Below are positions 1-11,830 of a DNA stretch of 64,000 nt, in pieces. Numbering within the stretch: the stretch's first letter is position 1; every line of letters starts with the position of its first letter. Source of the stretch: Aricia agestis (lineage: Eukaryota; Arthropoda; Insecta; Lepidoptera; Lycaenidae); contig NC_056413.1 in NCBI RefSeq assembly GCF_905147365.1, positions 3,364,501 through 3,428,500 of the forward strand, given 5' to 3'. A program made the translations under genes and the position numbers. Below the pieces are notes generated by a model. That model made no database searches, was not told where the DNA came from, and saw only the letters and a list, made by a program, of their open reading frames with translations.

Positions 1-359
1 TCCATACCCTTTGCTGCAGCTAGCGCCACTCTTGGAGGATTTTTCAACTATTATTTACTGCGTACAGCTGGACACTTTTTCAAATATCCCCCATATAAGA
101 TAGTTCTCCTCCATCTACCCTCTATAACCATGATAACTAGACACATGTCGAAAGCCTATGCAAGCTTAATCTAAAACGCTCGAGCTACTCCCGAAATCCC
201 CTCTTCCCCTCCCCAAGTATTATAAACCAAGACATTATAAAACCAAAATATGTTATCTATTTTATTTTCAAAAGAATAGGATTTTGTATTTAAGGACTCT
301 GGACTACCAAGTAAAAAATATTATTTATGTAAAAGATACATTGTTATAATATTTTTTAG
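1..359. other. Intron (left edge), no feature seen
   Basis: AT-rich sequence before the first visible exon of the SLC19-type gene. A frame stays open near the left edge, but it has no splice context and no family similarity, so I take it as intron. Confidence 0.5.
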
Positions 360-3300
360 GTCTAAGTGGCATAGCCGTGTATGCTGTGTTACTGTGGACG
401 ACAAGTATAGAATGGCTCCAGGTATCTCAATTCCTGTATGGCCTGTACATGGCAACAGAAGTTGCCTATCTCACATACATTTATGCCAAGGTATGATACA
501 TCATACAAGATACTCTTATGGTACCAAAAAATAAGTCAGAGGGAAGGGACATATTATTGTCTTTTACGTCTCTTAAAAAAGTCATTAGAGGCGGAAAGAG
601 TCTGTCGTAGGATGCAGGTAAGTACATCAAAGTTCAAGGCATACCTAATACTTGTAAAAGGTAAGGAATGCCAAGTTTCATGCATTTTAATTCAAATTAG
701 GTATGGATTACAGTTGCACTTCTTTGGACATTTATAATTTTTATACGTCTTTAAATTTGGTAGAAATTCGCAGATTGACAACCTTCTAACAAATTACTAT
801 ACTTTTAACAAATTACTATACTTCTACTACTACACACACACTAGATTAAAAAAATATATATTTTCTGTTTTGTTTTTCACATTCTGTTTAAATTAAGCTA
901 TACCTATTGTAATTACTGGTTCGAAGGTGGGCGTTGACACTTGTGCCACAGCCCTTATGGGCTACTATAAGTGTCATCGCGAGTAAATGTTTTTGTCTAT
1001 TTTGTTATTCTGTTTGGAAAAATAAAATTTCATTTCATTTCAAATTTCATTCTAGCGTTTCTAATTTCAGGTGCCCTCAGCCAAGTACCCGCTGGTCTCA
1101 TCATACACGCGCGTTGCGGCGCTGGTTGGACGCTTCCTGTCCGGAATATCCTCGCAGCTGCTCACACACTTCGGCATTATGGACTATAGGGACCTCAACT
1201 ATATTACATTTGCAGGTAAAGTAAGATTGCATGCTGGTACGCAAAATATAATATTATGTAGTTTTCTCTTGTACTTGTTTATGTGACCATAAAAACAAAC
1301 TATGTTCTTACGCACGCATAAAAAATGCATGATATAATGATTAATGAACAAGGAACATTTTAAATGCAATAAGTACCTAACAATTATCTTTATTACCTAA
1401 TTAAGATAAAGGATCTCAGTAATGTCTGATAAAGAATTTTTGCCGTTCAATCAAAAGTTATCAATTAATTATTCAGACAGAATGTTGTCTGTAGACGTCG
1501 CAAAAAACTCAAAACAAAGATTCATTGATAAAAATAGCGATAAAGCATATTGGTGGAACTTTTTCCTTCTCCATAAGAACTGACCTAGTGTACCAATGAG
1601 TTTCTAAAATACTAGAGTAGCAATGTCTTACAAAAGATTCTCAGAAATGCGTAACCACTTTTTTGTTCAAAAGACAATGTCAAGTCATATATTCGTTATG
1701 TCATTATGTATGTGAGATATGCCTGCAGGCATCTTCGAAGTGGCAACGCGTTGCTACCGTAAACTTCCAATCTAGTTACGTTAGTAACATAGAATATCAT
1801 TGTAGTGTACAGAATTCTTTGTTCATCCAAAGATGACCAAAATCTGTTGCTATGAAACAGATTTTGATCGTACGTGACACTTTATGTGATGTAAAATGTC
1901 GCGTCGCTCCATTGTTATGTATTCATGCCTATAGTTTGTGCGTTTTATGATGATATGCGTGACACATTATAATTGACAACAGTAGGAAAGTTACCTAACA
2001 AAGATTAATCGATAGTTTAAAAATATCGAATCACTTCGTAAAGGAATTGCAATCGAAATTATCGATTTCGTACTGACATTTCAGTGGTGCCGGCGATTTT
2101 AGATGGCCGTCCTTTTTTATCGATTTGATTTCGATTCAACAGAGTCAATCTCTATTGATATAAGTTCCGTTTCATGCATATGACATTTTTCAAATGTTTT
2201 CGTAACAATAATTTTATACTCCTATTTCACAGTTAATATTTATAATTTTTATTAATAAGTTAGCATTTAGCATCTTTTCATTTTTATTCATTTACAATTA
2301 TAGGAAACATTTGTTATTGTAGATGGAATATAATTGATTACATTTTGATTTTTTTTTGTTTTCTTGTAAAAAAAACCCGTAGCAAGGAACATGAAAACTG
2401 TCACCCATATCATCTTAGAACGCACAAACTATAGTGTGGGTTCACCTTAAGTGTTAACTTATGGAAAATTTTACAGCGGTAATATTATCATAGAAATAGA
2501 ATATAAATCATTTATTTGCTGAAATAAGGTACAATATGATGTTAAAGTAATGTGATCAAGCTCTCTTATTTTGGCATATCCTAGATATCATAGGTTACAA
2601 ATTACTATTTACACAATAATACAAACTATGTTGTCCGCGCAAAAATTCATTCATCGCGCGGGAACCGTACATTTTTCCGGGATGAATACTAGACAGAACG
2701 ATATTTGACCTCGACACTATTTTATTAGTACCTGCATGGTAGGGGCAGAGGGCGTTGATAGTATTCCTGTGCGTCAATTAGATGGCGTTTTCTGAGAATA
2801 AAACAGGGACGCGTTGTTAGTATTCCTGGCTGTCAATAGATGGCGTTTTTAGGGTTCCGTAGCCAAATGGCAAAAAACGGAACCCTTATAGATTCGTCAT
2901 GTCTGTCTGTCTGTCTGTCTGTCCGTCCGTATGTCACAGCCACTTTTCTCCGAAACTATAAGAGCTATACTATTGAAACTTGGTAAGTAGATGTAGTCTG
3001 TGAACCGCATTAGGATTTTGATACAAAAATGGAAAACTTATTACAAATTTTAGCGGTCCCCATAGGTACAACTGAAACAAAAAAAAATTTTCATCTAACC
3101 TATGCGTGTGGGGTATCTATGGATAGGTCTTCAAAAATCATATTGAAGTTGAAGAGAGACTCTTCCAAAGTGGTAAAATTTGTGTGTCCCCCCCCCCCCC
3201 CCTCTAATTTCTAAAGTAGGGGCATGATAAGTCTAAAAAAAAAATTATCATGTACTATAAAAACTACCAACGAAAATTGCTTTGAACGAAATCTAGCAAG

Positions 3301-6300
3301 TAGTTTTTTTTTAAACGCCATAAATGGTAAACCTTAAATTAACTTCCATTAAATCAACTGAAAATATATAAAAATAAATTAAAAACCTTTAAATTTCATA
3401 AAAATAAACCTTACTGCTGCTGCGGAACCCTTCATGGGCGAGTCCAACTCGCACTTGGCCGGTTTTTTTAATATTTTTTAGTGTATATATATCTATACAG
3501 ATTTTTTGAACATAAGAAATAACTTCGTTCCATTCGGGTGTCCCTTGACACCTCTCAAGTTTTTTAAAATCCGGGAGTCCGTGAAAACTGTGCTTGATTT
3601 TCTGAAAAGGTTGGGAAACACTGAATTCTAGTTTATAATCTTAGTATGCATGTCCAGCCCAGATACTGGCGACGTTCTGGGCGCTGTGGCTGCCGGCGGT
3701 GCCGTACGGGATCTACTTCCATCGCCGCTCCGTCGTCAGTGAGCTCCAGCTTGACACACAGTCGCCGGGGAAACAAGCCAACGTTGATAAGGTTAATAAT
3801 ATATTATGGTTGTATTTGTTACAAAACTAAGAGATAATACTTCAGGGTGTGTATGTGTTCTACTTAGAGAGTTTATTGTGAAACTATCAGCGCTGAATGA
3901 CAATTTTTTTCACATAATATGTATGGGGAAACTCGTGACGCTGGGGCGCTTCACAGTTCACGCTTGCCCATACAAAAGTGAATAAAATGTTTTTTTCGAC
4001 GCTGCCACTTTCACAGTAAACTCTTAATAATAAAAATATGGAATACATACAGTTCCTTAAGTACATAATTTTATTATCACTTAGTTTTGTTACATTCTGT
4101 TTATTGATCATGAGCACAGGGGGGACTGGGGTTCTGTCCAAACATATATCGAAAAACATGATTCATTGAAAGATAACCCAGCAAACAGATTGGCAATATC
4201 TGTTGGCTGGGTTTGTTAAACGCAACCAAATAGTGTATATTACACAAACGAACCAGAGGGCGCTACACTAGCACACAGAGCCATTTAGCCGAAACTTTTT
4301 CGTTTTCGCTTCGTTATAGAATCGCCGCTCAAAATGTATGGAATTGACATAAGACGAGTCGAACGTCAACGTCATATTAACGAACGCTTATGTCAATTCC
4401 ATACATTTTCATCGGCGATTCTATAACGAAGCGAAAACGAAAAGATTTTGGCTCACCCCCAGAATATATCCGACCAAAATCCGACATGTTGCACACCTCA
4501 GATCAGAATAATATTGACAGAAACGTTGTCGAACGTCGTCCAAACTTTTTGTTTACTGTGCTGCTCTGTACTGGTGCTGCTGTTTAGCGTAAAAAGATGG
4601 CAAGAATATAATATCCTATTATGTAGGTGATAGGTCCACCATCAGCGTATGAATATATTTTGATAGTATCCATCCATACTAATATTGCCATACCATACCA
4701 TAAATGCGAAAGTGTGTCTGTATGTCTGTCTGTTACCTCTTCACGCCCAAACCGCTGAACCGATTTTGCTGATGATGTAGGTATGGAGTATACTATATAC
4801 TTTGAGTTCCGGGTAAGGACATAGGATACTTTCATTCCGGAAAAATGACCGTTTCCTGTGCGATTAACGAATTTTGGCGCAACGAACTTGTGGGCGTCAT
4901 CTAGTATGTTATAAATATAGCGATACATACAAAATTTTAGAAAACAATGGTATTCCAGCGCCCTCTGCACCGCGACGCGCTAGACGCGGGGTCGCTGATA
5001 GCACGCCATGCGCGCGCCGCGTACGGCCGCCCGCGCGTGGTCACGTGGTCGCTGCTGTACGCCGCCGCGCTCGCGCTGTTCGTGCAGGTGCAGACGTACA
5101 TGCAGGTGCTGTGGGTGGAGATCATGAGGGAGACCGGCTCTCAGGTAGACTTGGGTTCTTTAGTTCTATTGTACTCTGTTATTCACGTCACGCGCTCTTA
5201 CTCTCAACCAACTAGCACCACAATCCTAATGCTAAGTACTCACATACTGTTTTTGCTCAATCGAGAAATAACGTTGCGCAAAACCCGCGGCTCGGGCTTC
5301 ACACATTCAGCATTGCTCGATAGTTTTATTCTAAATCGATATATTATTTCATTCCATCAATCCGGCTCGATCCGGTTCCATCAATCCTTCGAGCGGCTCG
5401 ATGCGAGCCTTCGAGCTGTCAGTTTTGCGGTCCAAACAGTAATTATTACTCGATTTGGAGTAAAACTATCGAGCAAAACCGCATGTGAGTACTTAGCATA
5501 AAACACGCTACGAAGTTTAAGTGCGGCTGATCGAGCATAGCACAACGCTCCGTTAACATATCTTCATTTAGTAGGCTCCTCTCGAAATTCCGAAGAGTAT
5601 ACACGGTTACAGTTAAGCGCCAACATACTAACAAAACTAATCTTAAATAAGAAATATTTGTTTACATAATCTTACAGCTGGCGTTCAACGGTTTCGTGGA
5701 GGCGGGGCTAACGCTGCTCGGTGCGGGCGCGGCGCTCGGTGCGGGCGCGGCGCTCGGTGCGGCGTGCGTTCGCCCCGCCCCGCTACCCGCGCCCGCCGCC
5801 GCCGTACAAGCGCTTGCAGTGTTCGCAGCCACGTACGCACAGAATATTTACGTGTCGTACGTCGGATATATAGTAATGGGCACGCTGTTTCATTACACTA
5901 TCACGCTCGCAAGGTTAGTAGTAATAATTATATAGCGTTTTCGGCATCTACAAGCACAGAATATATATTAGTAGTACCAACAGAATTCCCACTAGCGAAA
6001 CCCGTTTAAAGAAATAACGACTCATGCTACGATACTATAAAGATCAAATTTCGACCGCGCAGTGCTAGGTGGCTACAATTATATTTACCTACATGTCCGC
6101 TCTCTTTCTATCGCATAACTCGTACCTTTTCTGACGAAATCAAGGTTTTCGCCTTTTAGAAAACAAAATATATTTTTTTAATTACTATTGGTACGAATCA
6201 TGAATTAAATTCCTTTATAATCAGTAAACAGTATATACGCGACGAAAAATCTTGCGCGTGCGTCACCGCTCGCTTGTGAGTCCCTAATGATTTGCCACCC

Positions 6301-7298
6301 GCGGGTAGTATTTACAGTTAGATACCTACACGCACGAGTGAGACAGGCCTGCTAGAAATTAGAACTGCTCCGGGGCAGGGCAGGTGGGGCGGGCCGAACG
6401 GATACGAAAATCGCCGAAGTTTAAATTAAGAACATAAACTACCTATTACACTAGTACTATGTCCATGTGCTTCGTGGATCATCGGTTTTGTTCGGCTATT
6501 TTAGTATCCTTTCGGCCCGCCATGCCTGCCCTGCCCCCAGGGCAGTTCCAGATGCTGAAAACCTAGGAATAAAACGAAAACGCTATTAGTTTGTACCCAT
6601 TTGTTTTTTTTTTTTGCCTAACAGTAAGGTAAAATATTTTCATTAATTCAGTCACTATTATAATATTATTATTTATTCTATTCATATTATGGATGCGAAA
6701 ATATGTCTGTCTGCTACCTCTGAAATCTGAACTGTTTAGATGTGTGCAACAATTAGTTTTATATATTTTTTAATGATAAAATGCAAAGGAAAACCTTACT
6801 CATAAAACATTAATACAATAGATATGTTACAAATGTTTTATTCTTGTCTGATAAGTAAGAAAACTCTTAAAGACGAAGACAAAACATTGTACCTACATAG
6901 TACAGCTTAAACATTGAGTAATTTTTTTGTAATAGTAATGGTTTTTTTTCAGCCAGCATACTTTAATGTGAATTTTATTTTTTTTAACACCAACAACTTA
7001 TTCTAAATAAGCTTATAGAAATAAAAAAATAAAAACTAAAATTTTAATATTATTCTTTTTCAGTGCAAAAATAGCCAGTGAACTCTCTGACGAGAGCTGT
7101 TTCGGTCTCATATTCGGGATCAACACCCTGGCTGGGACGGGGATGCAGGCTCTACTTACATTCATCCTCCTGCAACAGCTGGAGCTGTCTATTTCGGCAA
7201 TGTATTTCACTATAAGCGGTTTATACTTAATACTCGCCGCCTGCTGGCTGACGGGCTGTATGATCAACTACTTCAGACAAAAACATACCGCCTTATAA
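360..7298 (+). CDS. SLC19-family thiamine/folate-type transporter, 3' part (six exons, 5' end outside window)
   Basis: Multi-pass plasma-membrane carrier of the SLC19 (reduced folate/thiamine transporter) family. Six exons with GT-AG borders and consistent phase: 360-490, 1071-1215, 3658-3791, 4941 (or 4959)-5144, 5678-5913 and 7064-7298 (TAA). Exon 1 has the family-like stretch QFLYGLYMATEVAYLTYIYA, and exon 6 has FGLIFGINTLAGTGMQALL, close to the last helices of SLC19A2/A3. The N-terminal helices must lie left of the window. Exon 4 has two in-frame acceptors (after 4940 and after 4958), so six residues of the central cytoplasmic loop are uncertain. Exons 4-5 are GC-rich against AT-rich introns, and exon 5 carries a short in-frame tandem repeat (5718-5762). 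A polyadenylation signal AATAAA lies at 7330-7335. Family membership is secure from similarity; whether the substrate is thiamine or folate cannot be read from the sequence. Confidence 0.88.
1930..2433. mobile_element. MITE with about 35-bp terminal inverted repeats (intron 2 of SLC19-type gene)
   Basis: The left end starts tatagtttgtgcgtt and the right end is aacgcacaaactata. The inverted repeat continues inward for about 35 bp with few mismatches. The TA dinucleotides at both ends fit a Tc1/mariner-type non-autonomous element. No ORF is present. Confidence 0.7.
2600..2850. repeat. Decayed Lep1-like fragment and a local direct duplication
   Basis: Positions 2635-2690 resemble, in reverse, the interior of the Lep1-type Helitron copies at 4673 and 46069 (cgcgcgggaaccgtac, then a ccggga block). 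A direct repeat of about 38 bp (near 2753-2791 and 2813-2850, both reading tagtattcctg and ending in gatggcgtttt) flanks it. Confidence 0.45.
2851..3467 (+). repeat. Interspersed repeat 'ggttccgta...cttggccgg', subfamily with gccaaatggcaaa
   Basis: Starts agggttccgtagccaaatgg, holds a CTGT microsatellite (about 2907-2925) and a C15 run (3188-3202), and ends gcacttggccggttttt. The same subfamily occurs in reverse at 50040-50498, with the homopolymer at the same relative place. Other members lie at 17100-17165, 17415-17445, 18973-19862, 21100-21370 and 58838-61892. No coding capacity was found. Confidence 0.75.
4177..4217. repeat. Short foldback (arms about 16 bp)
   Basis: The arms around cagcaaacagat and atctgttggctg pair with few mismatches. 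It is probably the core of a small decayed MITE in intron 3. Confidence 0.4.
4287..4453. mobile_element. Foldback MITE (about 167 bp)
   Basis: The two arms are near-perfect inverted repeats of about 60 bp, including cgttttcgcttcgttataga and its complement, and leave only a short loop around 4350-4385. The ends read agccgaaa and ttttggct. Confidence 0.8.
4673..4905 (+). mobile_element. Lep1-type non-autonomous Helitron
   Basis: Starts tccatactaatattg, contains the family blocks gtctgtctgttacctcttca and ccgattttgctga, and ends catctagt. A CTAG-type 3' end is the Helitron signature. A second, similar copy is at 46069-46280. It lies in intron 3, just before exon 4 of the SLC19-type gene. Confidence 0.75.
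5315..5474. mobile_element. Small TIR element in SLC19-type intron 4
   Basis: The ends gctcgatagttttattct and ggagtaaaactatcgagc are inverted repeats that continue imperfectly inward. There is no ORF. Confidence 0.6.
5718..5762 (+). repeat. 18-bp in-frame tandem repeat within coding exon 5
   Basis: The unit ctcggtgcgggcgcggcg is present about 2.3 times. It encodes the hydrophobic run LGAGAALGAGAALGAA in a predicted membrane helix. Copy number could differ between alleles. Confidence 0.75.
6361..6548. mobile_element. GC-rich TIR MITE (about 188 bp)
   Basis: The ends gaactgctccggggcagggc and gccctgcccccagggcagttc, plus the inner blocks cgggccgaacggatac and gtatcctttcggcccg, form long inverted repeats. 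It lies in the last intron of the SLC19-type gene. Confidence 0.7.
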
Positions 7299-7329
7299 TG
7301 TATTAATTAATACTTGAAAAAATAATGGC

Positions 7330-7335
7330 AATAAA
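7330..7335 (+). promoter_or_regulatory. Polyadenylation signal of the SLC19-type gene
   Basis: AATAAA 32 bp after the stop codon, in the expected position. Confidence 0.6.
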
Positions 7336-7504
7336 ACGGTAAGCCAATCAAGCAAAATGTGCTATAATAATAATTTGAAAAAATTTTTAGTTTGAATATT
7401 AAAAACGATTGAGATAGTGTATAATTTTTATATTTAATTTAATGAGAACCAAGTACCTATTAAAAAGAATGGACAGACACATTTTCAGGTTATTAATATA
7501 TTAT

Positions 7505-7860
7505 ACTAGCTGACCTGGCAAACATTGTTTTGCCACAATAAATTATTTCTATATCAATATAAAAAGTAGATAAAACCTATTCTCAGTCTCAGGCATAACA
7601 AATGTACCATTGAGCAAATTGATTCCTATGCAGCTGACAGACCTGCAACATAATTTGGCCGGATCATGTCAATTTCAATGTTAATTATGATCTGTCGGCT
7701 GTGTTTGACATAACGCGACCAAACTACGTAGATCCCCCATCAGACAAGGAATCAACTTCTCTGATAGTACATACAAAATCCATTCAACCGGTTGAGCCGT
7801 TATGGAGGAGTTCGCGCACAAACACTTTCACACGAGAATTTTATATATTAGCGTACTCCG
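7505..7860 (-). mobile_element. Helitron-like fragment, inverted; contains part of a MITE
   Basis: Begins actagctgacctggcaaaca, the reverse complement of a Helitron-type CAGCTAGT 3' end. Positions about 7630-7775 match the MITE in RpL10A intron 3 (35919-36074) over blocks such as tcaacttctctgatagtaca. The right boundary is uncertain. Confidence 0.5.
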
Positions 7861-8019
7861 CGTTCCACAACAAAGCTCGTTGATGTGGGCAGTAAGGCTA
7901 AATTGGAGCTGGGTATGGCAACTGGCACGTCTCCCATATGTACCTACTAACCTGCAGAGTGGTCAAATTTCAGGGCTATGAACAATCTGCATTCAACAAA
8001 GTGTGAGCATAATGTTATA

Positions 8020-8545
8020 GGGGGATATTAGATTATCATAATATATTGGATACGAGATCATTGCGTCAATGATATTGGATAACGTAATATAGACATATGA
8101 TTCATTTCTTCCTTGACCATAGATTTTTGACATTTGCTGAGAGATTGGATCCAATACGGTCATAGAAATAGGTGTTGCCAGTTATTTAATATAAAAAAGA
8201 GTTTTAATTTCTTGTTAATTGTTAATATGTTTCAAATAATGTAATGTAATTATTTTTCTAATTATATACTTGGATAATCTTGCTGAAATAACAAAAAACA
8301 AGCCATATTAAAAATGACGATGTCTTTTGACAAATCAAATTCTCTGAGATCTAGTAACCCTGACGACAATACCTGTCAGCGTTAGCACTCTCCATTGGCT
8401 ATTGAAACCACATATGACGTAAAATAGGATCAATGAAATATGATAATGTAATATGCAGATATGATCAAATGATCATATATTATATTGGATCCTATATATG
8501 ATCATAGAAATGATCCAATATAATTAATGATAATGTAATACCCCC
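8020..8545. mobile_element. TIR element, about 525 bp, copy 1 (PIF/Harbinger-like MITE)
   Basis: Ends gggggatattagattatcat and atgataatgtaatacccccc, with internal gatcatatat/gatcca blocks. A close second copy lies at 63431-63956 and has a clean TAA duplication; here the flanks read ata. No ORF. Confidence 0.75.
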
Positions 8546-8721
8546 CATAGAGACCTTTGCCCAGCTGTTAATAAGAATATTTTAATGATCCAATATATGA
8601 AAACATATTTCTAGAAATAAACAGTATTCTATTTTCTAAAAGACAATAGATTTTGTGAGCGACTATAACAAGAATGTAAGTTTTTATATTTTTTTATTGT
8701 TTTAATCAATTCAAAAATAGG

Positions 8722-8856
8722 TACAGTCTGGCATAAAAGTGAAGAAATTACAAAGTGGCAACATCGTATTGTCATCCCTTTTTTCTTAGATTGATTTGAA
8801 AGAGATGACACTACGATGTTGCCACTTTTTAAGTTCTTCACTTTTATGCCAGACTA
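8722..8856. mobile_element. Foldback MITE with TA ends (about 135 bp)
   Basis: The ends cagtctggcataaaagtgaa and ttcacttttatgccagacta, then caaagtggcaacatcgta and tacgatgttgccacttttt, form near-perfect long inverted repeats. The flanking TA fits a Tc1/mariner-type origin. Confidence 0.8.
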
Positions 8857-10341
8857 TAGGCTGTAGGAGACCAATGATGTTGTCTTAGTCTTGTAGCATA
8901 TCATTAGTAGTAATTAGTATGTTAGTTCATCTTCTTAGCTGTAGGCTGTAGCATATCCTCTTTGGCTATAGGTTGCATATTACAAAACAAAATTAATTAT
9001 TGTAATATTTTTTGTCAACTGTTTTTAAGTATATGTATGTTCAGCTTAAGTTTATGATGACTATATGCCAAAATTTTGAAGTTCCTATATTGATCTTGTT
9101 TCCAAAATTATTTATACTTACATATTATTATTATTTAAAAGTTGTTGAAAAATGTATTAATATAATATGAAAAAAAAATTGTTAAATATGTTGGTCAAAA
9201 TTAATGAATTCATTACTTTTTAAAATAAATTAATTTATAATTTTTTTGTGAATAATTTAGTTTTTATAGTTTAATATGTTTAAGCATTTGTAGTGTTAGT
9301 TAACATTCCAAGGTGTTCTTGAAATGTAGATAATGTTACTTATTGTGCTCTTTTATAATTTTGGACATGGCGGTAATATCGTGGACATACACGGTAAAAC
9401 GATAACATGGGGAAGTAAAATTGTATGGAAATATATGAAGACGCTTTTAACCGTCGACGATAATTTTTTAATGTGCATGTCTACACTCTTCTGAACCACA
9501 TAAATCTTTCGCGGTGCGTAAACTCAAAAGGGCTTTTAACCTACATGTATAAATACCTCGATCGTGGGAATCGCAGACACAATAGATTTTCAATTGTTGT
9601 GGCAGTGCCAGTGGGGTGACACTTGGGTATTGATGCGTTAAAAAATATGATAAAAACAAAGATAATATGATTTGAGAAATTGCTTGTTATCTTCACTATT
9701 TTTTAACAAATTATTTGTATGATAATATTATGATTTATTTGCGATTTGTAGATAAAATATTATGTTATGTTATGATTCTGATATTTCTGACCGCAATATT
9801 ATAATAGTTTAAACTTTAAAGTGCAACAAATATGTATGTAGTACATTTTTTGTCACATGCAATACTTTCTAGTTTTATATTTTATATTAATTAGATCTTT
9901 CTAATTTTGGTGCTAAGAGGTTAAGAAAATATTATATTTCATTATTAAAGACCAATCGAATTTTATTTCAAACATAGTCAGACAGTTGTTTTAGAAAATG
10001 GAGTAGAACTTAGAAACAGTGAATAAAGTAAAGGTCTTTGAACTGCACTAGATTTGAAATCAAACAAAAATTACCTTTTTGTTTTATTTTTAAACATTTA
10101 TAAAATACATAACATGTTTAGAGTAGATTTAAATATAGTCAACACAATAAAATTTAGATCATGTTTTCAAAATTAAGTTGGTTACACATCTTGTTGCTTT
10201 ACTGATATGTGGTGGTCATGGAATGTTATTTGTTACTGGTCTACATAGAATTGCACTCACAACCTTAGAGCAATAATTTACACTTGTTGCACCCGAAAGC
10301 CCCCTAATACTAATTCTTATATACAAATGGACAAAATCAAG
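8857..10341. other. Intergenic, AT-rich; no gene seen
   Basis: Between the SLC19-type and SMCO4-like genes. Apart from short repeats of gtaggctgtag-like sequence near 8860-8985, nothing recognisable was found. The AT-rich 3' part probably holds the SMCO4-like 3' UTR; the minus-strand signal AATAAA (plus-strand TTTATT) lies near 10083-10088. Confidence 0.4.
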
Positions 10342-10524
10342 TTACGCATACTGCATAGAGGAAGGTCTGGTTTTAAAGTAAACATAAGTACAAATTAACA
10401 AAAATATAACCGCAAAAGTCGGCAGGACTACTGTATTCAACTGTTGACGCATTTTGGCAAACTCCTGTTTTCTCTCGCGCTTTTGCTTAGCGGTTTCTTT
10501 AACAGCACCTTTAAGCTTCCTCAT
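10342..10524 (-). CDS. SMCO4: SMCO4-like single-pass membrane/coiled-coil microprotein (60 aa)
   Basis: A complete 60-codon ORF with an ATG start. The N-terminal half is basic and helical (MRKLKGAVKETAKQKRERKQ), followed by the family core MRQQLNTVVLPTFAVIFLLI and one membrane helix (about residues 33-51), then a short tail. Layout and core closely resemble vertebrate SMCO4 (about 59 aa), whose molecular function is not established. It probably sits with the basic segment in the cytoplasm. The CDS is in one exon; a 5' UTR intron is possible but not provable. Despite the small size I regard it as a real gene because the whole length aligns with the family. Confidence 0.85.
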   Translation of the reverse strand: MRKLKGAVKETAKQKRERKQEFAKMRQQLNTVVLPTFAVIFLLICTYVYFKTRPSSMQYA

Positions 10525-10974
10525 GATGTATCCTCAGTCCTCACCAACAGCTGTGACCAAAAATACACTGTTTTAAGTCCCAGAACTTGCCTACGTGTAC
10601 CAAATTCAAGAGAACAGGATATAAAAAAGTATGAATTAACTTTTGAATTAAAGATATGTACCTGTTAAAAGTATTTCTAGATTAGTTTTAATTCAATAAA
10701 TAAAAAAATCTTTAAAACACGTCAGCAATTCAGGTTTGAAACACGAATATTGCAGAAATCACAGATTACTAGTATATATTTGGCAGAAATAAACACATCA
10801 ACAAAATACAAATACCAAAATCTCTGACGTTTGACAATCTGTCAAATGTCAGAACGGTGATGACAACTGACAATAGTTTTTTTAATAACGTAATGGGCAC
10901 AAAACTTTTTGTGATACCTTCATACGGTAGAGCTAAATTTACAACTAGAGAGTAGAGACATACTAATATTTTTT

Positions 10975-11278
10975 ATTTTTTTTTATGAAATAAGGGGGCA
11001 AACGAGCAAACGGGTCACCTGATGGAAAGCAACTTCCGTCGCCCATGGATACTCGCAGCATCAGAAGAGCTGCAAGTGCGTTGCCGACCTTTTAAGAGGG
11101 AATAGGATAATAGGGGAGGGAAGGGAATAGGGCAGGGGTTAGGGGATTGGGCCTCCCGTAAACTCACTCACTCGGCGAAACACAGCGCAAGCGCTGTTTC
11201 ACGCCGGTTTTCTGTGAGAACGTGGTATTTATCCGGTCGAGCCGGCCCATTCGTGCCGAAGCATGGCTCTCCCACGTA
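10975..11278 (-). mobile_element. SINE copy 1 (family sharing its 3' tail with a LINE)
   Basis: In minus orientation it reads cgtgggagagccatgcttcg, a GGCTCGACCGG block resembling a pol III B box, a CCCTACCCT-rich centre, then ggccggcaacgcacctgcag, catcaggtgacccgtttgct and an A-rich end. Other copies are at 30488, 32988, 48189 and 49073, with fragments at 17362, 34160 and 55890. Confidence 0.8.
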
Positions 11279-11474
11279 TATATATTCTGTATATACAACA
11301 TATATATTATGGACAATTCCATTATCGCGGGTGCAACAGTTTGACACATTTAAAGCTTCCTACAGGCAAAATGAAGCATATTTATTAATAAAATATCCCT
11401 TGAAGGGATACATTTAAACTAGTTTAACAATGATTTATAAATAAAAACCTCATCAAATGTACGAAGGGCCACAT

Positions 11475-11518
11475 CGCGACATCACTTCAAACTTGTTTAA
11501 GTTTGAAGTGATGTCGCG
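11475..11518. repeat. Near-perfect 44-bp palindrome
   Basis: The arms cgcgacatcacttcaaactt and aagtttgaagtgatgtcgcg surround a 4-bp centre. A gcgggtgcaa motif follows it and also occurs at about 11326, so it may mark one end of a small element next to SINE copy 1. Confidence 0.6.
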
Positions 11519-11544
11519 GGTGCAACCAATTTGACCCTCCATTT

Positions 11545-11756
11545 TCAAATAAAACTAGCCGGTTATTCAGTGCAGAGCAACGTGCAGAGTAATAATTTAT
11601 TTCAAATTGACACATTACAACAGAAGACACACAGAATATATATTAGACATTACAATAGAGTATAGACGAGGTATAGACACTGTCAGTTTCTCAAATGTGG
11701 TAACAGATGGCGTTAGCATGTACATTTTAACTTATTATTTTTGATACTAACTGACA
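11545..11756 (-). repeat. LTR of copia element (3' LTR in element orientation)
   Basis: 212 bp, apparently identical to 14319-14530, preceded by the duplicated CATTT. Confidence 0.9.
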
Positions 11757-11830
11757 CCCCCACTTATCAAAAATAAGTAAACATTGTCATGACACATCAC
11801 ATACCATCAATAAACTATGAACTAAGCAAA

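Noticed and set aside
1..170. Exon at the left edge with an open frame
   Set aside because: No splice signal or SLC19 similarity; the known exon 1 follows an intron acceptor at 358-359.
2907..2925. Tandem array resembling CRISPR or regulatory repeats
   Set aside because: It is a simple CTGT microsatellite within a dispersed repeat; this is eukaryotic DNA.
4947..5501. 184-codon ORF over exon 4 of the SLC19-type gene
   Set aside because: Only 4959-5144 is coding; the rest runs through a GT donor into intron and a MITE.
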